DNA of 64,000 nt from Rapidithrix thailandica (GCF_039710355.1 NZ_JBDKWZ010000002.1:1-64000), one strand, 5' to 3'. Counted from the stretch's first letter, positions 39,186 to 47,897 are shown. The notes: a model not told the origin generated them from the letters alone. A program made the numbers and translations.

Positions 39186-40322
39186 ATGAGAATAAAAATA
39201 AAAGCATTGGATACCTTATTTTTTAGAGATGGCAAACCATTTTCTATGGGAGAGGAAACTTGGGCTGATGGCATTTTTCCACCACCACCTAGTGTGTTTT
39301 ATGGTGCTTTAAGGACTTTATATTTTTCCGAAAACCCTGATAAAATCGGATTGGCTAATACTAAAGAAGACCCTACCAAAAATTTAAAAATTAAAGGTAT
39401 TTACTTCTACTTCAATAATGCTTTGCATTTTATCAATCCTAAAGACTCGGTAGTAAATGTAGATGAAGAAGATGAGTACCATATTTTAAACCTTAAAAAG
39501 CAAGATTTTATAACTTCCAATTCATTACCTTATCAAGTTGTAATCCCAGAAGAAAATTTGGTAGTAGAAGATGTTGAAGGTTTTATAAAGCAAGATAGCT
39601 TTAGAAGATACATAGAACATGGTAAAAATGTATTTAAAGTGCTTCCTTTTTCAGACTATATTAAAAATGAGCCTAAAGTAGGTATTGGGCGTAATAAACA
39701 AACTAATGCGACTTCAGAAGGGCTTTTATATCGTGTAGGAATGCAAAGACTTTCTTATCGAGATACAGCCTTAGATGTGTATGAAACAGAAAGTGCATCA
39801 AAACACCTCTATTTTGTAGTTGATTTTGAAGACTTAAATATTGATACAAATAACGGCTTTTTGAAATTAGGTGGGGAAGGTAAAACTGTATATTTTCAAA
39901 CCTTTGGAGATGCACTTGATGTTCCTCAATTTATAGATACAAATTCCAAAATTTTCAAATTATACTTGCTAACTCCTGCTATTTTCCAAAATGGCTGGCT
40001 TCCAAGCTGGATTCAACTCGATAAAGAAAAAAATGAATATTGTGGGGAGTTTGAACATGCCGAAGATAAAGAAAAAATCAAAGTTAAATTATTAACGGCA
40101 TTCATTGGTAAACCTATTGGAATTGGAGGTTTTGATATGCAGAAAAAAGAACCTAAACCTTTGCGAAAAGCTATCCCTACAGGCTCAGTTTATTATTTTG
40201 AAGTTGAAAATGAAAAGGACATTTCTAGAATCAATCAGGCTTTTCAATTAAAATCTATTAGTGATTTTTGTCAAAATGAAGGATTTGGAATTAGTATAGT
40301 CTCTAAACCTAACCTTGGATAA
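39186..40322 (+). CDS. cmr3: Type III-B RAMP protein Cmr3
   Basis: Cas5-group subunit that holds the 5' handle of the crRNA. 378 residues. The N-terminus has the Cmr3 signature DTLFFRDGKPF (9-19) followed by the loop GIFPPPPSVFYGALRT (29-44). The C-terminal part has the Gly-rich IGKPIGIGGFDM. It sits between cmr2 (1 bp) and the CARF effector gene (2 bp). Confidence 0.92.
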   Translation: MRIKIKALDTLFFRDGKPFSMGEETWADGIFPPPPSVFYGALRTLYFSENPDKIGLANTKEDPTKNLKIKGIYFYFNNALHFINPKDSVVNVDEEDEYHILNLKKQDFITSNSLPYQVVIPEENLVVEDVEGFIKQDSFRRYIEHGKNVFKVLPFSDYIKNEPKVGIGRNKQTNATSEGLLYRVGMQRLSYRDTALDVYETESASKHLYFVVDFEDLNIDTNNGFLKLGGEGKTVYFQTFGDALDVPQFIDTNSKIFKLYLLTPAIFQNGWLPSWIQLDKEKNEYCGEFEHAEDKEKIKVKLLTAFIGKPIGIGGFDMQKKEPKPLRKAIPTGSVYYFEVENEKDISRINQAFQLKSISDFCQNEGFGISIVSKPNLG

Positions 40323-40324
40323 CA

Positions 40325-41755
40325 ATGAAAATTATTACAACTGTTGGCACCTCTATTTTTGAGAACTTTTCGTTAGGTCTTGGAAAAAAAAATGACACTT
40401 TTAAACTCGCTTATACTCATGATGAAGTAGGTTTAAAGAAAAAAGATTTTGCTTATAAAGAGTGGAATAACACATCGAATTCAGTTACTCAATATCGTGA
40501 AGATATTAAAACTACTATCAAACAAAATAATCAATTTTGGAACTCCCCAAACGCCTCAGCCGAAATCCGCAGTATCATAGAAATCTGCAAGCAAGATGAG
40601 GCTGAATATGAAGTGCATCTATTAGCTACTGACACAGTTTTAAGTGTATTGGCGGCTGAACTGATTTGTGAATGGTTTGAAAGAGAGGGTAACCAAGAAA
40701 AGCCTGAAAACTTAAAAGCTTGTCACTTTCAAAAACCTGTAACTCCTGAACAATTTAGCCAACAAGGAGAAGAGCTTTATGTAATTAAAGGTTTGCGGGT
40801 GAATAAGAAAGACACTTTTGAAAAGGGTTTTATGAACTTGGTAGATGTACTCAACAAACTCATAGAAAAATATAAACATAATACTATACTCAATATTACA
40901 GGAGGCTATAAAGCCATTGTTCCCATAGTTACTCTTTTAGGGCAGCTCCACGAGGTGTCTTTAAAGTATATGTATAAAGAAAATGAGTTACAAACAGGAG
41001 AAAGTCCTTTACTTGAAGTTGGTAACTTGCCTTTTGGGTTTGATTTAGGTTTTGCAGAAATGTATTTTGATTTTCTCACTAAAGAAGGACTAAAAGAGAT
41101 AGGTCAAATGCCTGAAATACTTCAAATACTTAAGAAGAGAGGACTTATTCAACAAGAAAAATATAAACTTACTCCTTTAGGCCAGATATTTCGTGATTTT
41201 GTTCAACCAAAGGTTGATGCTAAGAAAAGTGATTTAGGTATGTTTATGGAAATGGTTGCTTTTGAAGGGTTACTAGAATGTAAAACAGGGGATTTAACTA
41301 TAAAGCATGGGAGAAAAATTTGGTGGCATTTCAGTGATAATTCTTGGAGTACTCAACCGAAATTTGGTAAAGATGCAAAAAAAGAAAGAGTTTTTGATGT
41401 TGATATCCTTTTGAAGGAAAAAGAAGGTAACGAAATATGGTGTGAAGTAAAATCTTGTTCGAGTAAAGGGCTAAATAAAGCAAAACGGCAAATTGAAAAC
41501 ATATTAGAGTTTGTTGAAAAAGCTTCATATCCTAATTTAAAAGGAATAAGGCTTTTAGTTTACAGGCTACCAAAAGTTGAAATTACGAAGTACCAAAAGA
41601 TTATTAACCAAATGTATACCCTGTTTAAGGGTAAGGATATCGCATTTAATTTGTACCAATTTGAATTACCTATTAATGAATCTACCGGGTTGCCTATTAC
41701 AAAAAAGGTTTTTGACAACGGGGCAAAGTTTGAAAAGGTGGATGTGAATGATTAA
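40325..41755 (+). CDS. CARF-wHTH-PD-(D/E)XK nuclease, cOA-activated effector (Can2/Card1-like)
   Basis: Predicted ancillary nuclease switched on by cyclic oligoadenylate made by Cmr2. 476 residues. An N-terminal CARF domain (1-~235) has TTVGTSIFEN and the ligand-loop motif NITGGYKAI (190-198), resembling Csm6/APE2256-type CARF. A winged-helix stretch follows (~263-293). The C-terminal domain has the restriction-type core: E314 in MVAFEGLLE, D358/D360 in FDVDILL, and E374-V-K376. No HEPN domain is apparent, although RKIWWH (330-335) matches Rx4H by chance or design. It is longer than Card1/Can2 as I recall them (~370-450). Confidence 0.85.
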   Translation: MKIITTVGTSIFENFSLGLGKKNDTFKLAYTHDEVGLKKKDFAYKEWNNTSNSVTQYREDIKTTIKQNNQFWNSPNASAEIRSIIEICKQDEAEYEVHLLATDTVLSVLAAELICEWFEREGNQEKPENLKACHFQKPVTPEQFSQQGEELYVIKGLRVNKKDTFEKGFMNLVDVLNKLIEKYKHNTILNITGGYKAIVPIVTLLGQLHEVSLKYMYKENELQTGESPLLEVGNLPFGFDLGFAEMYFDFLTKEGLKEIGQMPEILQILKKRGLIQQEKYKLTPLGQIFRDFVQPKVDAKKSDLGMFMEMVAFEGLLECKTGDLTIKHGRKIWWHFSDNSWSTQPKFGKDAKKERVFDVDILLKEKEGNEIWCEVKSCSSKGLNKAKRQIENILEFVEKASYPNLKGIRLLVYRLPKVEITKYQKIINQMYTLFKGKDIAFNLYQFELPINESTGLPITKKVFDNGAKFEKVDVND

Positions 41756-41795
41756 GACATAAATTATTAATTAAGATCAAAAAAACAAAAATAAA

Positions 41796-42827
41796 ATGTA
41801 CCGAAAAGCAACTCCACTATTTTTAATCTGTCAATCACCGCTTCATGCAGGTAGCGGTTCTGAATTGGGCATTGTTGACTTACCCATTCAACGTGAAAGA
41901 CATACTTCTTTTCCTAAAATTGAAAGTTCCTCACTCAAAGGAGCAATCCGTGAGGCAATCGAAAGGAAAGTGTATAATAATCCAGAGACCAATAAAACTT
42001 TTAAATCCCTTGATGCTAATGACACCAAAATTCATAGAGCATTTGGGTACGATGAGGGTAGTCTGAAAGATTCTGAGAAAAAAGCATTGAAAGACCTTTT
42101 TGAAAACAAAAATAAAAAAGGAGAGTATGCCACAGATTTTGCAGGAGCCTTAGGCTTCACTGATGCTCGTCTGTTATTTTTTCCTGTTAAGTCAATGAAA
42201 GGGGTTTTTGCCTGGGTCACATGCCCCAAATCACTCAAACAATTTGTAGAAGATATGAAAATGGCAAAGCTACAAATCGCTGCACTAGAAGAAGTTGCCA
42301 ACTTTTCCCTTAAAGAACATAGTTGCATTACCACTTCTCAAGCAGAGGTCATTTTAAAGGGAGATAAAGGCAGTAATGTTATTTTAGAAGAATATACCTT
42401 TAATGTCTCAGAAGTGAAAGTAGAATTGGAGAATCTAGGAAAATGGTTGGCAGATAATATTCTCCATGAGGGCAATCAAGTATGGGCAGAAAAGCTGGCA
42501 AAAGACATTATCATACTCCCTAATGATGATTTTAAAGATTTTGTAAACCTGAGTACAGAAGTAATTACCCGCACTAAAATAGACAATTCCACAGGCACAG
42601 TAGCCACAGGTGCTTTGTTTACCGAAGAGTATCTCCCGGCAGAAAGCATCATGTATTCACTTGTACTTACCGCAGCAGAGTTTAAAGCCGAGGATAGAAT
42701 AGAAGAAGGTAGTATCAGAAACTTTTTTAATGAAAACCTTCCTCCAATTGTACAAATTGGTGGTAATGCCACCTTGGGAAAAGGAATTGTCACCACTAAA
42801 TTTTTAAATGAAAATGGCAGAAACTAA
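41796..42827 (+). CDS. cmr4: Type III-B RAMP protein Cmr4 (Cas7 backbone, target RNA cleavage)
   Basis: Backbone subunit repeated along the crRNA; in the family it cuts the target RNA at 6-nt steps. 343 residues. The start (LICQSPLHAGSGSELGIVDL) and PIQRERHTSFPKIESSSLKG are diagnostic, including the acidic residue near position 28 of the cleavage loop. The C-terminal Gly-rich loop is IGGNATLGKGIV. cmr5 overlaps its end by 20 bp. Confidence 0.93.
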   Translation: MYRKATPLFLICQSPLHAGSGSELGIVDLPIQRERHTSFPKIESSSLKGAIREAIERKVYNNPETNKTFKSLDANDTKIHRAFGYDEGSLKDSEKKALKDLFENKNKKGEYATDFAGALGFTDARLLFFPVKSMKGVFAWVTCPKSLKQFVEDMKMAKLQIAALEEVANFSLKEHSCITTSQAEVILKGDKGSNVILEEYTFNVSEVKVELENLGKWLADNILHEGNQVWAEKLAKDIIILPNDDFKDFVNLSTEVITRTKIDNSTGTVATGALFTEEYLPAESIMYSLVLTAAEFKAEDRIEEGSIRNFFNENLPPIVQIGGNATLGKGIVTTKFLNENGRN

Positions 42828-43245
42828 AAGAACAACACTAGAACAAGGCAGGGCTGCTTTTGCTTATACTTGTGCTGAAAATGCGAGTAAAAGTCTAGGA
42901 AAACCTAAAGAATATAAAGCTTATGTCAAAAAAATGCCTATGCTCATAAAAACAAATGGGTTAGGTGCTGCTATTGCTTTTGCTTTTTCCAAAGGAAGTA
43001 AAAATGGGGTGCCTCAAGCAAATACCCCTTGGGGTTTAATTTATACCCAAATTGAAAATTGGTTATTGGAAGGAGATGAAAAAGGATTAATCAGCTTTGA
43101 AAAAACAAAGCTTGCTCAAAAATTAACCCAAGTTGAAAGCTATACCTACCGAGCGGTTACAGTAGAAGTATTAGCTTTCTTTGGTTGGCTTAGGCGGTTT
43201 GCCGAAGGCTTAATTGAAGGAGAAACTAATGACCCAAACAATTGA
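42808..43245 (+). CDS. cmr5: Type III-B small subunit Cmr5 (Cas11)
   Basis: 145-residue, mainly helical small subunit that lines the target RNA in the Cmr complex. RTTLEQGRAAFAY at the start and YKAYVKKMPMLIKTNGLGAA are typical, and LGAAIAFAFSKG follows. The frame starts inside cmr4 (20 bp overlap), which points to translational coupling; a second ATG two codons later (42814) is equally possible. Confidence 0.9.
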   Translation: MKMAETKRTTLEQGRAAFAYTCAENASKSLGKPKEYKAYVKKMPMLIKTNGLGAAIAFAFSKGSKNGVPQANTPWGLIYTQIENWLLEGDEKGLISFEKTKLAQKLTQVESYTYRAVTVEVLAFFGWLRRFAEGLIEGETNDPNN

Positions 43246-43253
43246 ATTGAAAA

Positions 43254-44546
43254 ATGGAAAAAGGGACTCTTAAAATTAATGCTACTAAAAAAGGATTTGC
43301 CGGGATAATTCAGTTTACAAAGCCCAATGGCAAAGGTGGGCAACTGCCGGTTTCAGTTTATAAATTCCAAGATGGGTCTTTAAATGGAAAAGAGTGTGAG
43401 TTTGAAAGAAATGGCGGTACATTAATGAAATTAGTGGTAGATGGAAAGACTTTATATCCAACTGAACAGGTAAGATCTCCTAAAACAGGTTCTCAAAATC
43501 GGACTTGGGAAAATAACAGGCAAACCTCAATTGTCCAAATTGATGATAGTCTGAACATTTCCAAAACTTTTTTACCCAAGGATACTCAAGAAATATTTAG
43601 TCTAGCCGAAAAGGAGGAGATTGCTAATTTTGCCTTAAAATTCCATAAGGCCGCCCGTTACGATGAGAAAAGGGGAGTATTTACTTTTTTCAAAAGAGAA
43701 CGAAAAGGTGAGAATTTTCAACTTAAAGCCGATTTTTCTGGATTTCCATTTGCTGAAATTGCCCGGCAACATAGGAAAAATGCAAAAATAAATAAAAAAG
43801 AATCAGACTTTTTTGAGACAGAGTTAGTGATTGATTGGCGATTAGCATTGGGTTTAGGCATTGATAATGTATATGAAACAGGCATCACCCTCCATCATAT
43901 TTATGGTATTCCCTATATCCCTGCTAGCGCTATAAAAGGTGTAGTGAGGAGTTGGATAATAACACACTACTTTGGTGAACATGGAGTCCCTGATTTAGAA
44001 AAGAAATATCCTTTTCACAATGCTGAGTACAGAGCTTACCAAGATAAAAACTTTTGTCATTGGTTTGGTTGCCCCTCAGATTGTGATAAAATACTTTTTA
44101 CTGCTGATGGGAATCCTTTATATAAAAACAAAGCAAAAAATGAATATAAGACCGAAAAGAAAAAAACAGCCTTAAAAGAAGAAAATCAAGGTAAAGTAAT
44201 CTTTTTCGATGCTTTTTCAACCTCTGCACCAACTATTGAGCCTGATGTAATGAATCCACACTATCAACCTTATTATTCAGAATCTGCCAATAACGCTAAA
44301 ACACCGCCGGCAGATTATCATAACCCTGTTCCTGTGTTTTTCCTTACGGTAACAGGTTGCTCATTCCAATTTATGGTAGCTGCCAGAACAGACGCTGATG
44401 GAAAAAATCCATTGGAATTAGGGATTGGAAAAAAAGATAAAGATAAAAATGTTGAAGAGTGGCTGAAAGAAGCCCTCACCAACCACGGCATCGGGGCCAA
44501 AACCGCAGTAGGCTACGGTTATATGAACTCAACGGAACAAGCATGA
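43254..44546 (+). CDS. cmr6: Type III-B RAMP protein Cmr6, long N-terminal form
   Basis: Cas7-group subunit at the 3' end of the crRNA. 430 residues, longer than most Cmr6. The RAMP core begins near 195 with LALGLGIDNVYETGITLHH and YIPASAIKGVVRSW, and closes with GIGAKTAVGYGYM. Residues 1-~150 form an extra N-terminal region whose first part (KKGFAGIIQFTKPNGKGG) looks like a small beta-barrel or OB/cold-shock fold. Its ATGA overlap with csx20 indicates one operon. Confidence 0.9.
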   Translation: MEKGTLKINATKKGFAGIIQFTKPNGKGGQLPVSVYKFQDGSLNGKECEFERNGGTLMKLVVDGKTLYPTEQVRSPKTGSQNRTWENNRQTSIVQIDDSLNISKTFLPKDTQEIFSLAEKEEIANFALKFHKAARYDEKRGVFTFFKRERKGENFQLKADFSGFPFAEIARQHRKNAKINKKESDFFETELVIDWRLALGLGIDNVYETGITLHHIYGIPYIPASAIKGVVRSWIITHYFGEHGVPDLEKKYPFHNAEYRAYQDKNFCHWFGCPSDCDKILFTADGNPLYKNKAKNEYKTEKKKTALKEENQGKVIFFDAFSTSAPTIEPDVMNPHYQPYYSESANNAKTPPADYHNPVPVFFLTVTGCSFQFMVAARTDADGKNPLELGIGKKDKDKNVEEWLKEALTNHGIGAKTAVGYGYMNSTEQA

Positions 44547-44926
44547 AACTCTACCTCCTTTTCTCCCATTCCCTCACTCCGGAACAAATGGCGGATGCCA
44601 GGCGCAGTTTGGGGGTGGAGGAATTTGTGAGCTTGCCGGAGGATTTGCAACAGCGCTTTAGCAATATACCGCCGGATATCGATGACTTGAACGAATACCT
44701 GACTCCGGTCTACGACTGGATCGGGGAACATGCCAACGAGCTGGATTACTTTCTGGTGCAGGGGGACTTCGGGGCTACCTACAAAATCGTGGACTTTATC
44801 AAATCCTTCAACTACGGCATCCCGGTATACGCCACTACTGCGCGGCAGTCGGTGGATGAAACCCAACCGGACGGCTCGGTGGTGACCCAGCGGATTTTTA
44901 AACACCAATGCTTCCGGGAGTATTGA
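44543..44926 (+). CDS. csx20: CRISPR-associated protein Csx20
   Basis: 127-residue type III accessory protein. FLLFSH-type start (LYLLFSHSLTPEQ), SNIPPDIDDL, DYFLVQGDFGATY and a late FKHQCFREY match the Csx20 family. Csx20 belongs to a Rossmann-like set proposed as ring nucleases that degrade cyclic oligoadenylate, so here it may switch off the CARF nuclease. The start overlaps the cmr6 stop (ATGA). Csx20 function is from family knowledge, not shown by this sequence. Confidence 0.85.
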   Translation: MKLYLLFSHSLTPEQMADARRSLGVEEFVSLPEDLQQRFSNIPPDIDDLNEYLTPVYDWIGEHANELDYFLVQGDFGATYKIVDFIKSFNYGIPVYATTARQSVDETQPDGSVVTQRIFKHQCFREY

Positions 44927-44950
44927 TTTTAATAACGGTATATGCAATAG

Positions 44951-44985
44951 TACCTCTTGAAGAGTTTCGAACTCTTCAAGAGGTA
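44951..44985. repeat. Perfect 16-bp palindromic hairpin
   Basis: TACCTCTTGAAGAGTT and its exact reverse complement are separated by TCG. No T run follows on either strand, so it is more like a REP-type palindrome or an RNA-stabilising stem than a classic terminator. It lies between csx20 and cas1 and may mark the end of the effector operon. Confidence 0.7.
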
Positions 44986-45169
44986 AGCGTTGCTCCTGCG
45001 GGTTTGGCACAAGGTATGCCCCTCGTTTATGCTCAATTTTTGACATTTATCCCACCTATAATTGCTCACCCCTAAATTATAAATCCCCTTTTTCAGCCAG
45101 TACAACTGGTTTTGCCGGATGGCCTTATTTTCGGTGTATGCTGAGTCAAACCAAAAATAAATGATTTAG

Positions 45170-46159
45170 ATGCAATTAGTCATTGATACCTTTGGCACCT
45201 CTGTGCACCGCAAACAGAATGCTTTTGAAATTGTCAATAAAGAGGGCAAAAAGCGAGTCTCTCCTCAGAAAATCAGAACCATTGTCTTAAATTGTGCTGC
45301 CAAAATAAGCTCTGATGCAGTCATCCTGGCGGTAGAAAATGAAATTGATATTCTTTTTGTCGACAAATCCGGAAAGCCTCAGGCCAGGGTTTGGAGTCAT
45401 AAGTTCGGGCCGCTGACCACCATACGCAAAAACCAGTTGAAATTTGCCGAGAGCCAAGAGGGACTGGCTTGGGCGGGCCAACGCGTATGGAAGAAAATGC
45501 AGCAACAAGCCGCTTTTTTATATCAATTGCGCTATTCCTTTTCGGTACTTTCTCCGGAAAAAATAGACGCTTGTATCAAAACCATAGAGGCCGTTGCTTT
45601 GCAATTGCAAGAACTGCTGAGGAGTGCCAAGGGAAGGGATAAGGGCTTGGCGGCTTCCTGTCGCGGTTGGGAAGGCACCGCTTCGCGTCATTATTTTCAG
45701 GGTTTGGCCTGGGCTTTGCCTCCGGGCTATCACTTTGCCGGACGGACAAAACGCCCGGCCAAAGACCCTTTCAATTGTGTGTTGAACTACCTGTACGGCA
45801 TGTTGTATTCCTTTGTGGAGGTTGAATTGTTGAAAGCCGGGATAGATCCGCATATCGGGGTGTTGCATGCCGACCAGTACAAACGGCCTGTGTTCGTGTA
45901 TGATTTTATCGAGTCCTACCGGATATGGGCCGACACAGTGGCTTTCCGTCTGTTCCAACGCTATGCATTGAATGAACGGGATTTTGAACCCTGCGAAGGA
46001 GGGCTCTGGTTGGCCGGCTCCGGTAAACGGGAAGTCATTCCGGCTTTTCACCAGTACCTGTACGAGCCGTATTCCTTGAAAAAAAAGCAGAAAACCCGGA
46101 TGCAACACTTGTCGGTGGAATGCCGCCAATTGGCCAAAAGCTTGTTGCAAAGGGAGTAA
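45170..46159 (+). CDS. cas1: CRISPR adaptation integrase Cas1
   Basis: Integrase that inserts new spacers with Cas2. 329 residues, standard length, with no reverse-transcriptase or Cas6 fusion. Metal ligands are visible: E168 in GWEGTASRHYF, H233 in VLHADQYKRP and D245 in VYDFIESYR. It starts 243 bp after csx20, beyond a palindromic hairpin, so the adaptation genes may have their own promoter. The next gene is the membrane protein, not cas2. Confidence 0.95.
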   Translation: MQLVIDTFGTSVHRKQNAFEIVNKEGKKRVSPQKIRTIVLNCAAKISSDAVILAVENEIDILFVDKSGKPQARVWSHKFGPLTTIRKNQLKFAESQEGLAWAGQRVWKKMQQQAAFLYQLRYSFSVLSPEKIDACIKTIEAVALQLQELLRSAKGRDKGLAASCRGWEGTASRHYFQGLAWALPPGYHFAGRTKRPAKDPFNCVLNYLYGMLYSFVEVELLKAGIDPHIGVLHADQYKRPVFVYDFIESYRIWADTVAFRLFQRYALNERDFEPCEGGLWLAGSGKREVIPAFHQYLYEPYSLKKKQKTRMQHLSVECRQLAKSLLQRE

Positions 46160-46255
46160 GTAAGGTGGCAGGGGAGAAGGAGTAAAAGCCTTTGCTCCTT
46201 TTCACCCTTCACTGAGGATACTGGATTTGCAACTTCTAAAAAAAACAATATCTTG

Positions 46256-46792
46256 ATGATGAATAAAGTACTGTATTTTTTGCTGCTGCTATTTTTTATA
46301 TACAGCACGGGGGCGGGCCCTTTGCTATTGGCCCAGGCCTCCCAATTTCCTTTGGCTTTTCCGGAAGAGGAGGCAATAGAAGAAGTCTTGAGGACTTCCC
46401 GGATGAAGTTTAAAAATGTACGCCTTCGTCCGGCACCCACTGAAGGGCAGGTACGTATAGGCTCAGTGTGTAAAGACGGGTCTTTGAGTAAAGCCACCCG
46501 TAACGGAGCCTGTTCGGGGCATGGGGGAGTGGCCTATTGGTTGTACAAACATCCCGATAGCCTGCAGATAGCCGGGGCAGTAGTGGCTTTGGTGCCAAAA
46601 AGCAAACGGCAAGCCTTAGCACCTTCCTCCACTTTGGAGGAAACCCTGGAAGTAGAAGACGTTTTGCCCATACCGGTGGAAGAGTTGCCTGTTGAAAAAG
46701 AACCTTCCTTTCGCCTGCTGCTCTATGTGTTGTTGATATTTTGCTCTTTTATCACCTTGTGGATCAGTATGAAAAAACTATTAAAAGAGTGA
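46256..46792 (+). CDS. DUF3761-like membrane-anchored protein between cas1 and cas2
   Basis: 178-residue protein with a hydrophobic N-terminus (VLYFLLLLFFIYSTGAG, signal or membrane anchor) and a second membrane helix near the C-terminus (LLLYVLLIFCSFITLWI). Between them is a small motif with C72-K-D-G, then NGACSGHGGV (Cys86, His89), typical of DUF3761 proteins. An acidic, Pro-rich linker follows. The frame also allows a TTG at 46253; the ATG at 46256 or 46259 is preferred. It ends 1 bp before cas2, so it is part of the adaptation operon. Function is unknown, and a membrane protein at this place is not part of any standard subtype I know. Confidence 0.75.
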   Translation: MMNKVLYFLLLLFFIYSTGAGPLLLAQASQFPLAFPEEEAIEEVLRTSRMKFKNVRLRPAPTEGQVRIGSVCKDGSLSKATRNGACSGHGGVAYWLYKHPDSLQIAGAVVALVPKSKRQALAPSSTLEETLEVEDVLPIPVEELPVEKEPSFRLLLYVLLIFCSFITLWISMKKLLKE

Positions 46793-46793
46793 T

Positions 46794-47096
46794 ATGCACT
46801 ACTTAGCCAGCTATGATATTCATAAAAACCGCTATCGCAACAAAGCGGCCAAGCTGTTGTTGCGGTATGGTTTTGTCCGTGTGCAACTATCGGTGTATTT
46901 TAACAGCAAGCTCACCGGGAAAGAACTTAAAAATCTGCGTCAAGAACTCAAGGAGCTTTTAAGTGATGCCAGTTGTCAAAACGACAGTGTGTTGTTGATT
47001 CCCATTGAAAAAGACCATCTGGCCTCCATCTCTTTGATCGGTGAAGAACGGATACAAGAAGCTTGTGAAAAATTCAATGGATTTCGCTTCTTTTAA
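46794..47096 (+). CDS. cas2: CRISPR adaptation protein Cas2
   Basis: 100-residue ferredoxin-fold protein that forms the scaffold of the Cas1-Cas2 integrase. The start HYLASYDIHKNRYRNKAAKL has the conserved YDI with Asp8, and VRVQLSVYF is the second strand. One base separates it from the membrane protein gene, and the leader and array follow downstream. Confidence 0.93.
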   Translation: MHYLASYDIHKNRYRNKAAKLLLRYGFVRVQLSVYFNSKLTGKELKNLRQELKELLSDASCQNDSVLLIPIEKDHLASISLIGEERIQEACEKFNGFRFF

Positions 47097-47222
47097 ACGC
47101 AAAATCCTGTAACTTTAACCCGGTAAGATCGCTGGATTTTATATGATTTTTATGAGGTCAAATAGAATTATTCAAGGTTTTTGCTTGCAAAGTACTGATA
47201 ATCAAGGTCTCTGAAAAATGCT
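47097..47222 (+). promoter_or_regulatory. CRISPR leader
   Basis: 126 bp of AT-rich sequence between the cas2 stop and the first repeat, in the position of a leader. It should hold the array promoter and the integration signals. I find no exact promoter box. Confidence 0.6.
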
Positions 47223-47775
47223 GTCAGAATGCATTGTCCACTATAAGAAGGATTAAGACTGTGATAAGAAAGGCAACTCCTGCCACCTTAAGTAGGTCAG
47301 AATGCATTGTCCACTATAAGAAGGATTAAGACAAGACGGAGAATTCTTACATATAGAAGGAGTAGAGAGTCAGAATGCATTGTCCACTATAAGAAGGATT
47401 AAGACATTACTGGATGCTTTTCAGCCTTTTCTCCTTCCACAAGTCAGAATGCATTGTCCACTATAAGAAGGATTAAGACAGCAATGTTGCAAAGTATGTC
47501 GATATTCATGGATTGAAGTCAGAATGCATTGTCCACTATAAGAAGGATTAAGACAAGAACTAGGAGTAGGCATAAAGGTAACCTCTTGTCAGAATGCATT
47601 GTCCACTATAAGAAGGATTAAGACAGGTGTTCCATGAGTGGCTCTAATTGTGGCATTATTCTGAGTCAGAATGCATTGTCCACTATAAGAAGGATTAAGA
47701 CAACCCCTTCAAGTTTTTAAAAAAAGTTTAATTCCGGTGTCAGAATGCATTGTCCACTATAAGAAGGATTAAGAC
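47223..47775 (+). CRISPR. CRISPR array, 8 repeats of 37 bp, 7 spacers
   Basis: Repeats start at 47223, 47296, 47369, 47443, 47518, 47588, 47665 and 47739. Each is 37 bp, begins GTCAGAATGCATTGTCC and ends GAAGGATTAAGAC, and I see no mismatch among them. Spacers are 36, 36, 37, 38, 33, 40 and 37 bp. The last repeat is not degenerate. Orientation is + by leader, cas gene order and the ATTAAGAC 3' end, which fits a type III 8-nt handle. No spacer clearly matches elsewhere in the window. Confidence 0.98.
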
Positions 47776-47897
47776 GGGGAGAAGAGGCTTCCTATAGGCT
47801 GGTTTAAGATAAGTCATCCACTGTTTTTCCCTTATTGACTTATAAACAAGGAAATTTTCAGGTAACTATTCTTTGTAATAGATAAATCCTTTTTCAA

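Noticed and set aside
41312..41329. RKIWWH in the CARF protein as a HEPN Rx4H motif
   Set aside because: It falls inside the restriction-type nuclease domain with its own D and ExK residues, and no HEPN helices are apparent.
45518..46150. 210-codon minus-strand frame
   Set aside because: Antisense to cas1, which has its full active site.
47702..47738. Spacer 7 resembling the MITE end (A run then GTTTAATTC)
   Set aside because: The match is about 16 bp of low-complexity AT sequence and ends there; chance is the better explanation.
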